Source of the DNA: CAVPCZ01 sp963702445 | Lineage (GTDB): Bacteria; Bacteroidota; Ignavibacteria; UBA10030; UBA6906 | Length of the DNA: 64,000 bases | Assembly (NCBI GenBank): GCA_963702445.1 | Contig: CAVPCZ010000003.1 | Span: 186,001-250,000, forward strand | Reading direction: 5' to 3' | Part shown: positions 44,842-53,959 of the stretch, piece after piece | Position numbering within the stretch: position 1 is the first letter of the stretch | Layout: each line of letters opens with the position of its first letter | The notes under the pieces: model-generated | Database searches by the model: none | What the model saw: only the letters and a program-made list of their open reading frames with translations | What the model was told of the DNA's origin: nothing | Made by a program: the position numbers and the translations under genes

Positions 44842-46128
44842 TTATTTCCTGGTGAAGGCGTTCAGACCCGGATAGATGCCCGTATCACCGAGCGCTTCTT
44901 CGATCCGGATCAGCTGGTTGTATTTGGCAATGCGGTCGGTTCTGCTGGCCGAACCGGTTTTGATCTGTCCGGCATTGGTCGCCACCGCGATGTCCGCAAT
45001 GGTCGCATCTTCGGTTTCCCCGGAGCGGTGGCTGATCACGCAGGTATAGCCTGCACATTTGGCCATCTCGATGGCATCCAGTGTCTCGGTCAGCGTGCCG
45101 ATCTGGTTCACTTTGATGAGGATGGAATTGGCGACGCCCATGTCTATCCCCTTCTTGAGGAAGGTGGTGTTGGTGACAAATACGTCGTCGCCGACAATCT
45201 GGATCTTGCCGCCCAGCGTGTCGGTCATCAGTTTCCAGCCGGTCCAGTCGTTCTCGGCCATCCCGTCTTCGATCGAGATGATGGGATATTGCTTCACCCA
45301 TGTTTCATAGTACTTCACCATCTGTTCGGGAGTCTTGACGGACTTGTCGGATTTCTTGAAGACATACTTGCCGTCTTCAAAGAACTCGCTGGACGCCGGG
45401 TCGAGGGCCAGGAAGACGTCCTTTCCCGGTGTGTAGTTGGCCTTGGTGATGGCTTCGAGGATGACCTCGACGGCTTCCTCGTTGGATTTCAGGTGAGGTG
45501 CGAATCCGCCTTCATCACCCACCGCGGTATTGTACCCTTTCTTGCTCAGGACCGATTTCAGGCTGTGGAAGACCTCGGCCCCCATGCGCAGCGCTTCCGC
45601 AAACGTCGCCGCATTGGCGGGAATCACCATGAATTCCTGCAGGTCGACATTATTGTCCGCATGTTTGCCGCCGTTCAGGATATTCATCATCGGCACCGGC
45701 AGGGTCTTGGCGTTTGTGCCGCCGATGTACTTATAGAGTGGAATGTCAAGGGCAAGTGCAGCCGCTTTTGCGGTGGCAAGGGAGACGCCCAGGAGGGCAT
45801 TGGCGCCCAGGTGCGATTTGTTGGGCGTGCCGTCCAGCTTGATCATCATGGTGTCAATGCCCACCTGATCCAGCGCATCCAGGCCGGTAATCTCGCCGGC
45901 GATGGTGTTGTTGACATGCTCCACCGCGTTCAGCACACCCTTGCCGTTGTACCGCGTCTTGTCACCGTCCCGCAGCTCGACGGCTTCATGTTCGCCCGTC
46001 GAAGCCCCGCTGGGCACAGCGGCGCGGCCGACGATACCGCTTTCAAGTTCGACATCCACCTCAATTGTGGGATTGCCGCGTGAGTCAAGAATTTCCCGTG
46101 CAACAGCATCAACAATCGTGGTCTTCAT
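44842..46128 (-). CDS. eno: Enolase
   Basis: The 428-residue protein has IVDAVAREILDSRGNPTIEV at the N-terminus, SGASTGEHEAVELRDGD, metal and catalytic regions GDEGGFAP, SIEDGMAENDW, VGDDVFVTN, and SHRSGETED near the end. Enolase makes phosphoenolpyruvate from 2-phosphoglycerate. ATG 46128 has GGAG upstream; the longer open frame is not enolase-like. A possible promoter, TTG-N21-TACTTTTC on the minus strand at about 46160–46190, has a slightly long spacer. The phosphohexomutase follows 5 nt later. Confidence 0.97.
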   Translation of the reverse strand: MKTTIVDAVAREILDSRGNPTIEVDVELESGIVGRAAVPSGASTGEHEAVELRDGDKTRYNGKGVLNAVEHVNNTIAGEITGLDALDQVGIDTMMIKLDGTPNKSHLGANALLGVSLATAKAAALALDIPLYKYIGGTNAKTLPVPMMNILNGGKHADNNVDLQEFMVIPANAATFAEALRMGAEVFHSLKSVLSKKGYNTAVGDEGGFAPHLKSNEEAVEVILEAITKANYTPGKDVFLALDPASSEFFEDGKYVFKKSDKSVKTPEQMVKYYETWVKQYPIISIEDGMAENDWTGWKLMTDTLGGKIQIVGDDVFVTNTTFLKKGIDMGVANSILIKVNQIGTLTETLDAIEMAKCAGYTCVISHRSGETEDATIADIAVATNAGQIKTGSASRTDRIAKYNQLIRIEEALGDTGIYPGLNAFTRK

Positions 46129-46190
46129 GAGAGCTCCTCGGATGGTGGAAACTGGCCAGCAGGAAAAGTACGACAAAAACAGCGACAAAA

Positions 46191-48494
46191 TCAATCCGGG
46201 GATGGAACAAGGTTCCGGACGCGCCAGTCGCACCAGGCCAGGCGGTCGGCGATGGCGGCCCGCTCGGCATCGCGCGTCCGGGCATTCACCGTCGACCGGT
46301 ACCAGTCCTTCGCCTCCCCGTACCGGACCAGTGCTTCCAGTGATTCCCCGATAGTCAGGCAGCGGGCGGTTTCCAGGGCGGCATCGCGGCGAATGGGACC
46401 GGCACGTACCAGTATCGAAAAGGCATCCTGGAACCGGCGGAGCCGGAAGGACAATCTCCCCGTGAGAAAATCCTGCAACATTCCGCCGCCGGTCCGGGGA
46501 ATCGCCTCGAGAAGCTGAACGCGCGTCGAGTCATCCGCGTCGGTGAGGAAGTACTGTGCAAATTCCGGTGTGCGGCCGGCCAGCTCAAGCGCCCAGAGAC
46601 GGACCGCCGCCGCCTCGGTCAGGGAGGGTGCGACGTCGTACCGGTGGACCAGGTCAAAAAGCCGGCGGGCGCGTGCGGTGTCCCCGGCCCCCCATGCGGC
46701 ATCCCCGGCCGTCAACGCGAGGGGAAGATACCGGAGCGGAACAGGATCCTTCGTGACGATGGAATCATACAGGGACCCGGCCTCAAGATACGCACCCGTT
46801 CGCAACCTGCAGAGCAGCACCCCTGCAAGCGCGTCATACCCGCCGGCCGCCCGCAGGATCGCCGTATAGCGTCCCGCCGCTTCTTCATAGCGCCGGTCTG
46901 TGACGAGCCGGCGGGCTTCACGGAGGTTTTTTGCAGCCAGCCGCGGACACACTTTGCCGAAAATGGAGGGCTGGCGGAAGAGCACGTCAACCGAGGCGCG
47001 CTCGCTCTCCCCCACGGCGATACTGTCAAGAAACCGCTGCCATGAGGCGATCAGGACCGGCAGCGGCCGGCGGAAGGCCTCTTCATACGTCCCCGATCCA
47101 TACACCGACAGCAGCGGTCCGATGCCGTGTGTGTCGATCAGGAAACGGCAGAAGGACCCGGCGAGGACATAGCTCACGGAGGAGGAGCGGGAGGCGAACC
47201 CGGTGATCGTCATCAGTGTCCGGATATCGGGAGCGACGCCGGCTGCACGCATTGCCGCCGCATATTGATGCAGTGTGCGGTATCCCCACCGTCCGTCAAC
47301 GGCCATGGCGAGTCCTTCCACCAGGCCGGTGCTGAGGCTGGCATGGAGAACCGGGGCCCCGAAGGGCGCCGCGACAATATGCACCAGTTCATGCCGGAGG
47401 GTCCCGTTGACCGATTGGCGCGTAATGTGCACTTCCCGGTTCCAGGGTTTTGTGATTTCGGTGCTCCCCGCGCCCATCAGCCGGCGTTTACTGTCAGCGG
47501 AGGGATACACGTAGGATCGGATGCGTTCCGTGCCCGGGAGTGCGAAGGTGTTCAGAACAGACCGGAGGTGGAATTCGTGAGCGGCTGCCAGGAGACGAAT
47601 ATCGGGTTCGCTTTCCGACTGGTAGTAGATCACGAAGTGTTCGGTTTCGTGGCGGTTGCCGAGCGTTTTCTCGACGAAGGAGGCGGTGGACTCGAAACCC
47701 AGTTCGCACCGGAAGACCGCCACCGCCGCGGCCAGGAGCACGATGGTCAGAGTGACGGGGAGGTGGCGCCGCGACACCATTGCCCGGAGCAGATGCACCC
47801 CCTTCTGCGTGGTGGTGTCTCCGGTGTGTGCGTACCGGACGACGAGTGCCGCCAGCCAGAGCAGCGCCGCGCCGGCCAGCAGCGTCAGGGCCCGGAAGAG
47901 CACGAGGGTCGCATTCAGCGGCAGGAGTTCATCATAGGAAAGACCGGGAAAGTAGCCGTAGAACATATTGTAGGAGAATATTGCGGGCGTGAAATATCCG
48001 AGTGCCGCCGCATGGATGGCGCTCACGGCCATGACGGTCAGGAAGACGGTCTTGCTGAAGCGGTAGTGCACGGCGCAGAAAACGGCCAGCGAGACCGAGA
48101 AGAACACGCTGACCACCGGCAGCAGAAGAAAGAAGGCGATACCTTCCAGCGGATCGCAGAGGGGAACAACGAGTCCGTTGATGAAGATGGCCGCAAGCGG
48201 AATCCCGAGCAGAAGCAGATTGAGGAGTATGGCACGGCGGACCTGTTTCCGCAGGTCCCGCCGCCGGTCTTCGCCCTGCGTGGACGCCGTCCGGTACGCC
48301 CCTTTCACCAGGGACACGGTGAGCATTCCGGCAATGAGCGAACCCGCTATTGCGCACACGAAGGCGAATTCAAAACCCGGCGTGTGCACCAGCGGAATCT
48401 GTGTGCACGCCACTGCAAGAAGGACGTACAGAGCGGCGGCAATGCGGACGGGAGGAAAGACCCGGCGGCCGTCAGAACTCTTCGCCGGCGACAC
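46191..48494 (-). CDS. Seven-helix membrane protein with gluzincin (peptidase MA-like) domain and TPR-like tail
   Basis: About 767 residues. Seven hydrophobic helices occupy the first 260 residues, followed by a periplasmic-type domain with a zinc-protease motif: HELVH (about His368, Glu369, His372) and a downstream glutamate in GLVEGLA about 20 residues later, the usual gluzincin spacing. The C-terminal 270 residues are Ala/Arg/Leu-rich helices that look TPR-like (RRYEEAAGRYTAIL, RARRLFDLVHRYD). The membrane half is an unusual addition to MA-like peptidases. The start is uncertain: GTG 48494 overlaps the murA end by 23 nt, and a TTG 13 codons upstream also exists. The substrate is unknown. 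Confidence 0.75.
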   Translation of the reverse strand: MSPAKSSDGRRVFPPVRIAAALYVLLAVACTQIPLVHTPGFEFAFVCAIAGSLIAGMLTVSLVKGAYRTASTQGEDRRRDLRKQVRRAILLNLLLLGIPLAAIFINGLVVPLCDPLEGIAFFLLLPVVSVFFSVSLAVFCAVHYRFSKTVFLTVMAVSAIHAAALGYFTPAIFSYNMFYGYFPGLSYDELLPLNATLVLFRALTLLAGAALLWLAALVVRYAHTGDTTTQKGVHLLRAMVSRRHLPVTLTIVLLAAAVAVFRCELGFESTASFVEKTLGNRHETEHFVIYYQSESEPDIRLLAAAHEFHLRSVLNTFALPGTERIRSYVYPSADSKRRLMGAGSTEITKPWNREVHITRQSVNGTLRHELVHIVAAPFGAPVLHASLSTGLVEGLAMAVDGRWGYRTLHQYAAAMRAAGVAPDIRTLMTITGFASRSSSVSYVLAGSFCRFLIDTHGIGPLLSVYGSGTYEEAFRRPLPVLIASWQRFLDSIAVGESERASVDVLFRQPSIFGKVCPRLAAKNLREARRLVTDRRYEEAAGRYTAILRAAGGYDALAGVLLCRLRTGAYLEAGSLYDSIVTKDPVPLRYLPLALTAGDAAWGAGDTARARRLFDLVHRYDVAPSLTEAAAVRLWALELAGRTPEFAQYFLTDADDSTRVQLLEAIPRTGGGMLQDFLTGRLSFRLRRFQDAFSILVRAGPIRRDAALETARCLTIGESLEALVRYGEAKDWYRSTVNARTRDAERAAIADRLAWCDWRVRNLVPSPD

Positions 48495-49734
48495 GTTCGA
48501 TATCGGCACCGAGTGCGCGGATTTTCTTCTCAATACCTTCGTAACCCCGGTCGAGATGGTAGACGCGCAGGACTTCGGTCACGCCCTCGGCCACCAGGCC
48601 CGCGAGAATGAGCGAAGCGGAGGCGCGCAGGTCGGTGGACATCACTTTGGCGCCGGTGAGGTGACGGGTGCCGCGAATGATCGCGGCGTTGTCTTTCACC
48701 TCGATGTCGGCGCCGAGCCGGATCATCTCCGGAATATGTTTGAAACGGTCAAAATAGATGGAGTCGGTGACCACCGATGTCCCGTTTGCCACGGCCATCA
48801 GCGCCGTCCACTGTGCCTGCATATCGGTCGGAAACCCGGGGTAGATATTCGCGGTGACATCCACGGGCCGCAGTTCCGGCGGGGCCTTCAGGGTCACCGT
48901 ATCGGGACCGATCGTCAGGTGTGCGCCTGCATCCTCCAGTTTTGCAATGACGGCGGCAAGATGCGCGGGTCGCACGCCGGTGAGCGTGACCGTGCCGCGC
49001 CCCAGCGCTCCCGCAACCAGGAATGTGCCCGCTTCGATGCGATCCGGAATCGTTTCGATGTCGGCCGCATGGAGGATGTCCACTCCTTCGATCTCCAGCC
49101 GGCTGGTTCCGGCCCCGTTGATGCGTGCCCCCATGGTGATGAGAAACTCCGCAAGCTGGGTGATTTCCGGTTCGATGGCCGCATTCTCGATCACCGTGGT
49201 ACCGCGGGCCAGCACGGCGGCCATCAGGGTATTGCCTGTCGCACCGACGCTGGAAATGTCAAAGTGGATTCGTGCTCCGTTCAGGCGGCCGGCTTTCGCT
49301 ATGATATACCCTTCCTTCAAATCCACGTCGGCACCGAGCTTGCGGATAGCCTCGATGTGCAGGTTCACGGGACGCGGCCCCCAGGCACAGCCCCCCGGGA
49401 GCGACACTTTGGCCCTGCCGTAGCGTGCAAGCAGGGGTCCCAGCACATAAATCGAAGCGCGCATCTTCTTCACATGTTCGTATGGCGCCTCGTACCGGTC
49501 GACACCCCTCGTATCCAGGGTGAGAACGTGTTCGTTCAGCTCCACGCTCATTCCCATCGTGCGCAGCAGTGCGGCCATCGTGTTGACATCACGAAGTACG
49601 GGGGTGTTGCGGAGGCGGAATACTCCGCTGGAGAGCAGCGCCGCGGGCATCAGGGCCAGCGTGGAATTCTTTGCCCCGCTGATCCTGACGGTTCCGTTGA
49701 GCGGTTTCCCGCCGTTGATGACGAATTTATCCAT
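48472..49734 (-). CDS. murA: UDP-N-acetylglucosamine 1-carboxyvinyltransferase MurA
   Basis: The 420-residue enzyme catalyses the first committed step of peptidoglycan synthesis, adding enolpyruvate from PEP to UDP-GlcNAc. The N-terminal NGGKPLNGTVRISGAKNS and the active-site loop GGCAWGPRPVNLH are present; Cys116 is retained, so the enzyme should be of the fosfomycin-sensitive type. ATG 49734 (MDKFVINGG) is chosen by family alignment; another ATG lies 5 codons upstream and no ribosome site separates them. It diverges from the cobalamin-binding-protein gene. Confidence 0.95.
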   Translation of the reverse strand: MDKFVINGGKPLNGTVRISGAKNSTLALMPAALLSSGVFRLRNTPVLRDVNTMAALLRTMGMSVELNEHVLTLDTRGVDRYEAPYEHVKKMRASIYVLGPLLARYGRAKVSLPGGCAWGPRPVNLHIEAIRKLGADVDLKEGYIIAKAGRLNGARIHFDISSVGATGNTLMAAVLARGTTVIENAAIEPEITQLAEFLITMGARINGAGTSRLEIEGVDILHAADIETIPDRIEAGTFLVAGALGRGTVTLTGVRPAHLAAVIAKLEDAGAHLTIGPDTVTLKAPPELRPVDVTANIYPGFPTDMQAQWTALMAVANGTSVVTDSIYFDRFKHIPEMIRLGADIEVKDNAAIIRGTRHLTGAKVMSTDLRASASLILAGLVAEGVTEVLRVYHLDRGYEGIEKKIRALGADIERVAGEEF

Positions 49735-49812
49735 GGTGAATGATCCCATGGTACGGAGGATTGGGATGCATTGTCAAGGCATCCCTGGAAATTTGACGCG
49801 GGAGATCGCTTC

Positions 49813-49843
49813 TTGCTTCTCATCCCGCCCCCCGTTATCTTTC
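49813..49843 (+). promoter_or_regulatory. Bacteroidota-type promoter for the binding-protein gene
   Basis: TTG (49813–49815), a 20 bp spacer, TATCTTTC (49836–49843). The ATG at 49875 follows after 31 nt without a visible Shine–Dalgarno. Confidence 0.6.
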
Positions 49844-49874
49844 CTGTGACATTACTTCCACAACCGTCTCTCCC

Positions 49875-50756
49875 ATGCTTCCCCCTTGGCGTCTTGTTGT
49901 CATTGCGGTGCTTTTGCTGTCCGGCCCGGTGCCGTCGGCCGCCCAGGTCACCGTCACTGACGACCTTCACCGTACCGTGACGCTCCCGGCACCGGCCCGG
50001 CGTATCGTTTCCCTTGCGCCGAGCATCACGGAATCGTTGTTCGCCATCGGGGCGGGAGAGCAGGTTGTCGGTGTCACGGAGTACTGCACCTTTCCACCGG
50101 AGGCGGCCCGCAGGGCCCGCGTCGGGGGGATGATCACTCCCAGCATCGAGACGATCGTCAGTCTGAAGCCCGATCTGATCCTCGTCAGCATGGAAGGAAA
50201 TCTGCGCGAGGATTTTCTGCGGCTTACCGATCTGGATGTGCCGGTGGTGGTCACCAACCCGCGCACACTTGACGATATCGCAAACTCGCTCCATCTCCTC
50301 GGCAGGCTCACCGCTCGCGCCGATGGAGCAGACTCGCTTGTGCTCCGGCTGGCGGCGCGACGCCAGCATCTTCTCGGGAGGGTGGCCTCCCGGACGCAGC
50401 GCGTGCTCATGTTTGTGTCACTCCAGCCGCTGATTGCGGTCGGCACGGGCACCTTTCTTCACGACCTCCTCACCGGCGCCGGCGCGTCGAACCTGGCCGC
50501 ACACACGGGCATGACCTATCCGGCCTACAGCCGCGAAGCGGTAACTGCCGGGGACCCGGATGTCCTTCTGATCCTCTCGGATGCCCTTCCCGCGCTTGAT
50601 CGTGTAACGACGCTCTTCCCTGAATGGGCACGTCTGACCGCCTTTCGGAAGGGACGCGTATTTCTCGTGGATGCAGATCTTGTCTCCCGTCCCGGCCCCC
50701 GCGCCGTGGACGGCCTCGAACTCCTCGTGTCGCTTATCCAAACAGGACGCCCATGA
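49875..50756 (+). CDS. Cobalamin/heme-type ABC substrate-binding protein (BtuF-like)
   Basis: The 293-residue protein has a signal peptide (RLVVIAVLLLSGPVPSAA) and a class III periplasmic binding fold: RRIVSLAPSITESLFAIGAG, VGVTEYCTFPPEA, VGGMITPSIETIVSLKPDLIL. The pattern is typical of BtuF and related vitamin B12 binding proteins; heme and iron-siderophore binders are close alternatives. No permease or ATPase gene is adjacent, so the rest of the transporter is elsewhere. Its stop overlaps the kinase start as ATGA. Confidence 0.8.
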   Translation: MLPPWRLVVIAVLLLSGPVPSAAQVTVTDDLHRTVTLPAPARRIVSLAPSITESLFAIGAGEQVVGVTEYCTFPPEAARRARVGGMITPSIETIVSLKPDLILVSMEGNLREDFLRLTDLDVPVVVTNPRTLDDIANSLHLLGRLTARADGADSLVLRLAARRQHLLGRVASRTQRVLMFVSLQPLIAVGTGTFLHDLLTGAGASNLAAHTGMTYPAYSREAVTAGDPDVLLILSDALPALDRVTTLFPEWARLTAFRKGRVFLVDADLVSRPGPRAVDGLELLVSLIQTGRP

Positions 50757-51376
50757 CCCCTCGCTCCAACGTGTTCATCGCCGTGGCCGGCAACATCGGA
50801 TCAGGCAAATCATCCCTCACACGGCTCCTCGGCAGGGAGAAGGGGTGGACACCGATGTTCGAGTCGGTGGAGGACAATCCGTATTTGAGCGATTTCTACG
50901 CCGATATGCGCCGCTGGTCGTTTCAGCTTCAGGTCTATTTTCTCTCCAACCGGTTCCGTTCGCACAAGTCGATCACCGAGGGGGGGCGTTCGGTGGTCCT
51001 GGACCGCGTGATTTATGAGGATGCCGAAATCTTCGCCCGGAATCTGTTTGAGATCGGGAACATGGAGGAGAGGGACTACCGGAATTACATCGCCCTGTAC
51101 GAAGTCATGACGGAATACCTGCATCCGCCGGATCTGCTCATTTACCTGCGCGCCAATGTGGACACCCTCATGCGGCAGATTGCCCAGCGCGGACGGGATT
51201 TCGAACAGTCCATCAAACGGGAATACCTGGAACAGCTGAACCGCCACTATGAAGCGTGGATCCAGCGGTACACAAAGGGGAAGCTGCTGGTGGTGGAATC
51301 GGACGATCTGGATTTTGTGAACAGCCGCGAAGATCTGGATCGGGTGCTTCGTTGGATCGAGGAGGACCTGGGGTGA
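50753..51376 (+). CDS. Deoxynucleoside kinase (dGK/dAK type)
   Basis: The 207-residue P-loop kinase has GNIGSGKSSL near the N-terminus, the Glu-rich FESVEDNPYLSDFY substrate region, the DR motif in VVLDRVIYEDAEIFA and an arginine-rich LID in QIAQRGRDFEQSIKREYL. It phosphorylates deoxynucleosides for dNTP salvage; specificity for dA, dG or dC is not readable here. The start at 50753 is set by the ATGA overlap with the upstream gene. A hairpin terminator follows 8 nt after the stop. Confidence 0.9.
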   Translation: MTPRSNVFIAVAGNIGSGKSSLTRLLGREKGWTPMFESVEDNPYLSDFYADMRRWSFQLQVYFLSNRFRSHKSITEGGRSVVLDRVIYEDAEIFARNLFEIGNMEERDYRNYIALYEVMTEYLHPPDLLIYLRANVDTLMRQIAQRGRDFEQSIKREYLEQLNRHYEAWIQRYTKGKLLVVESDDLDFVNSREDLDRVLRWIEEDLG

Positions 51377-51384
51377 CGGGCTTT

Positions 51385-51402
51385 TCCGCCCGCCGGCGGT
51401 TT
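51385..51402 (+). terminator. Terminator after the deoxynucleoside kinase
   Basis: CCGCC (51385–51389) pairs with GGCGG (51394–51398) around a 4-nt loop, followed by TTTT. It lies between convergent genes. A second C-run/G-run pair just downstream (about 51410–51425) may act for the opposite strand, but its pairing is simple low-complexity sequence. Confidence 0.55.
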
Positions 51403-51452
51403 TCTCGGGTCCCCCCCGGGGGGGGTGTGCGGAGGAGGTTGCCGGCCGGTGT

Positions 51453-52256
51453 TTAGAAGAGCAGCATCCGGATGGCGATCACCAGGAGAAACAACGCGAA
51501 GAACTTCTTCAGCACCGTCGCCTTGGTCTTGTTTGCCACCCGTGCACCGACTGCAGCGAGCGGCACACAGCCTGCGATCAGCGGCAGAGCATGGAGCCAG
51601 TCCACATAACCCAGCGTGCCGGCCGGCACGAGTGGTTTTCCCCACCCTTCGATGGCATATCCCGCGCCTGCCGCCAGCGCAGTGATGACGATGGTGGCAC
51701 TTGAGGTCCCCAGCGCCTTTTTCAGCGGGAATTTCAGAATCGAATGCATGATCGGAATGGAAAGCACGCCCCCGCCGACTCCCGCCAGCGACGACACCAG
51801 TCCGACAAGAGCCCCCGTGAACAGTAACGCAGGTGTGAACAGCGGGGGCATTTCTTCCTTTTTCGGTTTGCGCATCTCGGCAAAGAGCCGCAGGGCGGAG
51901 AGCAGGACGACGAGCGCAAAGACCTGGCGCAGTGTTTTGCCGGCCAGAGCTCCGGCGAGCATTGCTCCTCCCGCGCTGCCCACAACACTTGCGCCGCCGA
52001 GGAGAATCACCGCCCGCCACACCACGTGTCCGTTCCGCGCGTACTGAAGCGCGGAGGAGAACGAGGCAAACATCACGATAAGCAGGCTGGTCCCGAAGGC
52101 AAGGTGCGTGGAAACAAGTGACGACACCTGGATGCTCTGGAAAAAGTAGAGCAGGATGGGCACAAGGATGATGCCGCCACCCACGCCGAAAAAGCCCGCC
52201 AGGAATCCGGCGGCGCAGCCTCCGAGCAGCAGGAGAACGACCTGAACCAGATCCAC
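51453..52256 (-). CDS. TSUP family permease (TauE/SafE)
   Basis: The 267-residue inner-membrane protein has about eight hydrophobic helices and the family's paired motif GFFGVGGGIILVPIL (N-terminal half) and LAGVGGGVLSIPIMH (C-terminal half). TSUP members export or import sulfite, sulfoacetate or other organosulfur anions; the substrate here cannot be told. It lies 11 nt after the S41 protease and probably shares a transcript with tmk and that protease. Confidence 0.88.
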   Translation of the reverse strand: MDLVQVVLLLLGGCAAGFLAGFFGVGGGIILVPILLYFFQSIQVSSLVSTHLAFGTSLLIVMFASFSSALQYARNGHVVWRAVILLGGASVVGSAGGAMLAGALAGKTLRQVFALVVLLSALRLFAEMRKPKKEEMPPLFTPALLFTGALVGLVSSLAGVGGGVLSIPIMHSILKFPLKKALGTSSATIVITALAAGAGYAIEGWGKPLVPAGTLGYVDWLHALPLIAGCVPLAAVGARVANKTKATVLKKFFALFLLVIAIRMLLF

Positions 52257-52267
52257 GATAGTCTTCC

Positions 52268-53938
52268 TTATGTGCCGATGCGCTGGCGGTACTGCTTCTG
52301 ATTCTGCAGGAGCCCCAGTGCCGTCCGGAGCTGCGTATCCTTCTTGAAGGACGCCTCGATGCGGCCGCGGTCATTCCGGAGACGGGCGCCCAGTTCGATC
52401 GTCAGTTCGTTGCGAATATGATCCGTATACCGATCGAACCCGCGGGTTTTCTCCTTGACCAGTGCAGCGGCAAGCTGGTCCAGATCGGCAATGACTTCCT
52501 TGCTGTAGTTGGCTTTTTCGGCACTTTGCCGCAGCTCGCCCACTTTTTTCTCGGCATCTTCCTGGAAATCGAATTTCTCTTTTTCCAGGAACGTGCGGAA
52601 GGCGGAAAGGACGTTATCGGTCACGGCCCCGCTGGTGTCAGCCTTGTGTTCGGCAACATACCGGTTGGCAAAACGGAAGAACAGGGATTTCCGCTGGAGT
52701 TCGCGCACCATCGGTCCCGGATCCACGGGTTCCACGGCGGAATCCGGAGCGATCCCACCGAGCTCAAAGACTTTCCGTCCGCGTGCCGTTCTGAACTCCT
52801 TCCGGAGGCTGTCGGGAGTGATGGTGAACACACCGTTCTTATCGCGATGGATGTAGTCAATTTCCTGGATACTCCGGCCGCTCGGGATGTAATAGCGGGC
52901 CGTGGTGATCTTCAGCTGTGCGCCGTAGTTGATCGGGATGATCGTCTGGACAAGGCCTTTGCCGAACGTCCGGGTTCCCACGACCAGGGCCCGATCCATG
53001 TCCTGCAGGCTTCCTGCCACGATTTCGCTTGCACTTGCGCTGTTCCGGTCGGTCAGGACGACGAGTGGCACCGAGGGTATGACGGGTTCATCCGATGAAA
53101 GGTACTTCTTCTCCGCGTCGGGCCTGCGTCCCCTGGTGCTGACGATCAGGCTGCCGCGGGGGACGAATTGGCCGACCACATCCACCGCGGCGTCGAGGAG
53201 CCCGCCCGGATTTCCCCGCAGATCAAGCACAACGCCTTTCAGATCGCCGTCCAGTTTCATTTCCTTGATTGCCTGGCGCACTTCGTCGCCTGCACGCCGG
53301 GAAAACCGTTCCAGCCGGACATAGCCGATGCCGTTCTCCAGTATGCCTGCGTAGGTCACATTCTTCATCTGAATCTCTTCCCGGACGAGCACAAACTCGA
53401 GTTGTTTTGCTTCGCCTTCGCGCTCCACGATCACCTTCACCTCGGTGCCGGGATCGCCGCGTGTCAGGCCGCGGATCTCGTCGGGTTTCTTGCCCGCAAC
53501 GTCGGTGCCGTCGATTTTCAAGAGACGGTCTCCCGGCAGAATCCCCTGCCGCTGTGCGGAGTATCCATCCATGACGGAGATCACCCGGACTGCACCATCC
53601 CGCAGGCCGATCGTCACCCCGACGCCTCCGTACTTCCCGTTGGTCAGGAGTTCGACTTCATCACCGTTTTCCTTGTCGATATACACGGTATACGGATCAA
53701 GCGTGCCGAGCATTCCCTCGACACCCGCCTGCATGAATTTTTCAGGATCGATCTCGTCGACATAGCTCGTGGCAACTTCTTTGTAGACGCGTCCGAAGAC
53801 ATCGATGCTCTTGTTGATCTTGAGAAAGAGATCGTTCTCCGGAAGAAGCATAAAACCGCCGAAGACGGCGATTGCCGCAAGGACGCATATCGCTGTTATT
53901 GCATGGTGTTGAACCGGCCGGCCGCGCTTCGCTGACAT
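52268..53938 (-). CDS. C-terminal processing protease (S41 family)
   Basis: The 556-residue protein has an N-terminal signal or anchor (AITAICVLAAIAVFGGF), an N-terminal helical region with GTLDPYTVYID, a PDZ domain (about 95–175, YGGVGVTIGLRDG ... RQGILPGDRLLKIDG) and the protease core: LDLRGNPGGLL, NSASASEIVAG with the catalytic serine, and Lys327 in FGKGLVQ. It cleaves C-termini of exported proteins in the periplasm. ATG 53938 was chosen over GTG 53956 because GCGGAG precedes it. It is 21 nt after tmk. Confidence 0.93.
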   Translation of the reverse strand: MSAKRGRPVQHHAITAICVLAAIAVFGGFMLLPENDLFLKINKSIDVFGRVYKEVATSYVDEIDPEKFMQAGVEGMLGTLDPYTVYIDKENGDEVELLTNGKYGGVGVTIGLRDGAVRVISVMDGYSAQRQGILPGDRLLKIDGTDVAGKKPDEIRGLTRGDPGTEVKVIVEREGEAKQLEFVLVREEIQMKNVTYAGILENGIGYVRLERFSRRAGDEVRQAIKEMKLDGDLKGVVLDLRGNPGGLLDAAVDVVGQFVPRGSLIVSTRGRRPDAEKKYLSSDEPVIPSVPLVVLTDRNSASASEIVAGSLQDMDRALVVGTRTFGKGLVQTIIPINYGAQLKITTARYYIPSGRSIQEIDYIHRDKNGVFTITPDSLRKEFRTARGRKVFELGGIAPDSAVEPVDPGPMVRELQRKSLFFRFANRYVAEHKADTSGAVTDNVLSAFRTFLEKEKFDFQEDAEKKVGELRQSAEKANYSKEVIADLDQLAAALVKEKTRGFDRYTDHIRNELTIELGARLRNDRGRIEASFKKDTQLRTALGLLQNQKQYRQRIGT

Positions 53939-53959
53939 ATCGTTCTCCGCATTCACTGA

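Noticed and set aside
46128..46190. A promoter for enolase
   Set aside because: TACTTTTC is a fair -7 element, but the nearest TTG gives spacers of 15 or 21 bp, outside the 19–20 bp seen at all accepted sites. I mention it in the enolase entry only.
51403..51430. A C-run followed by a G-run as a second strong terminator
   Set aside because: It can pair, but it is plain homopolymer sequence without a T-tract on either side and could be an assembly weak spot.
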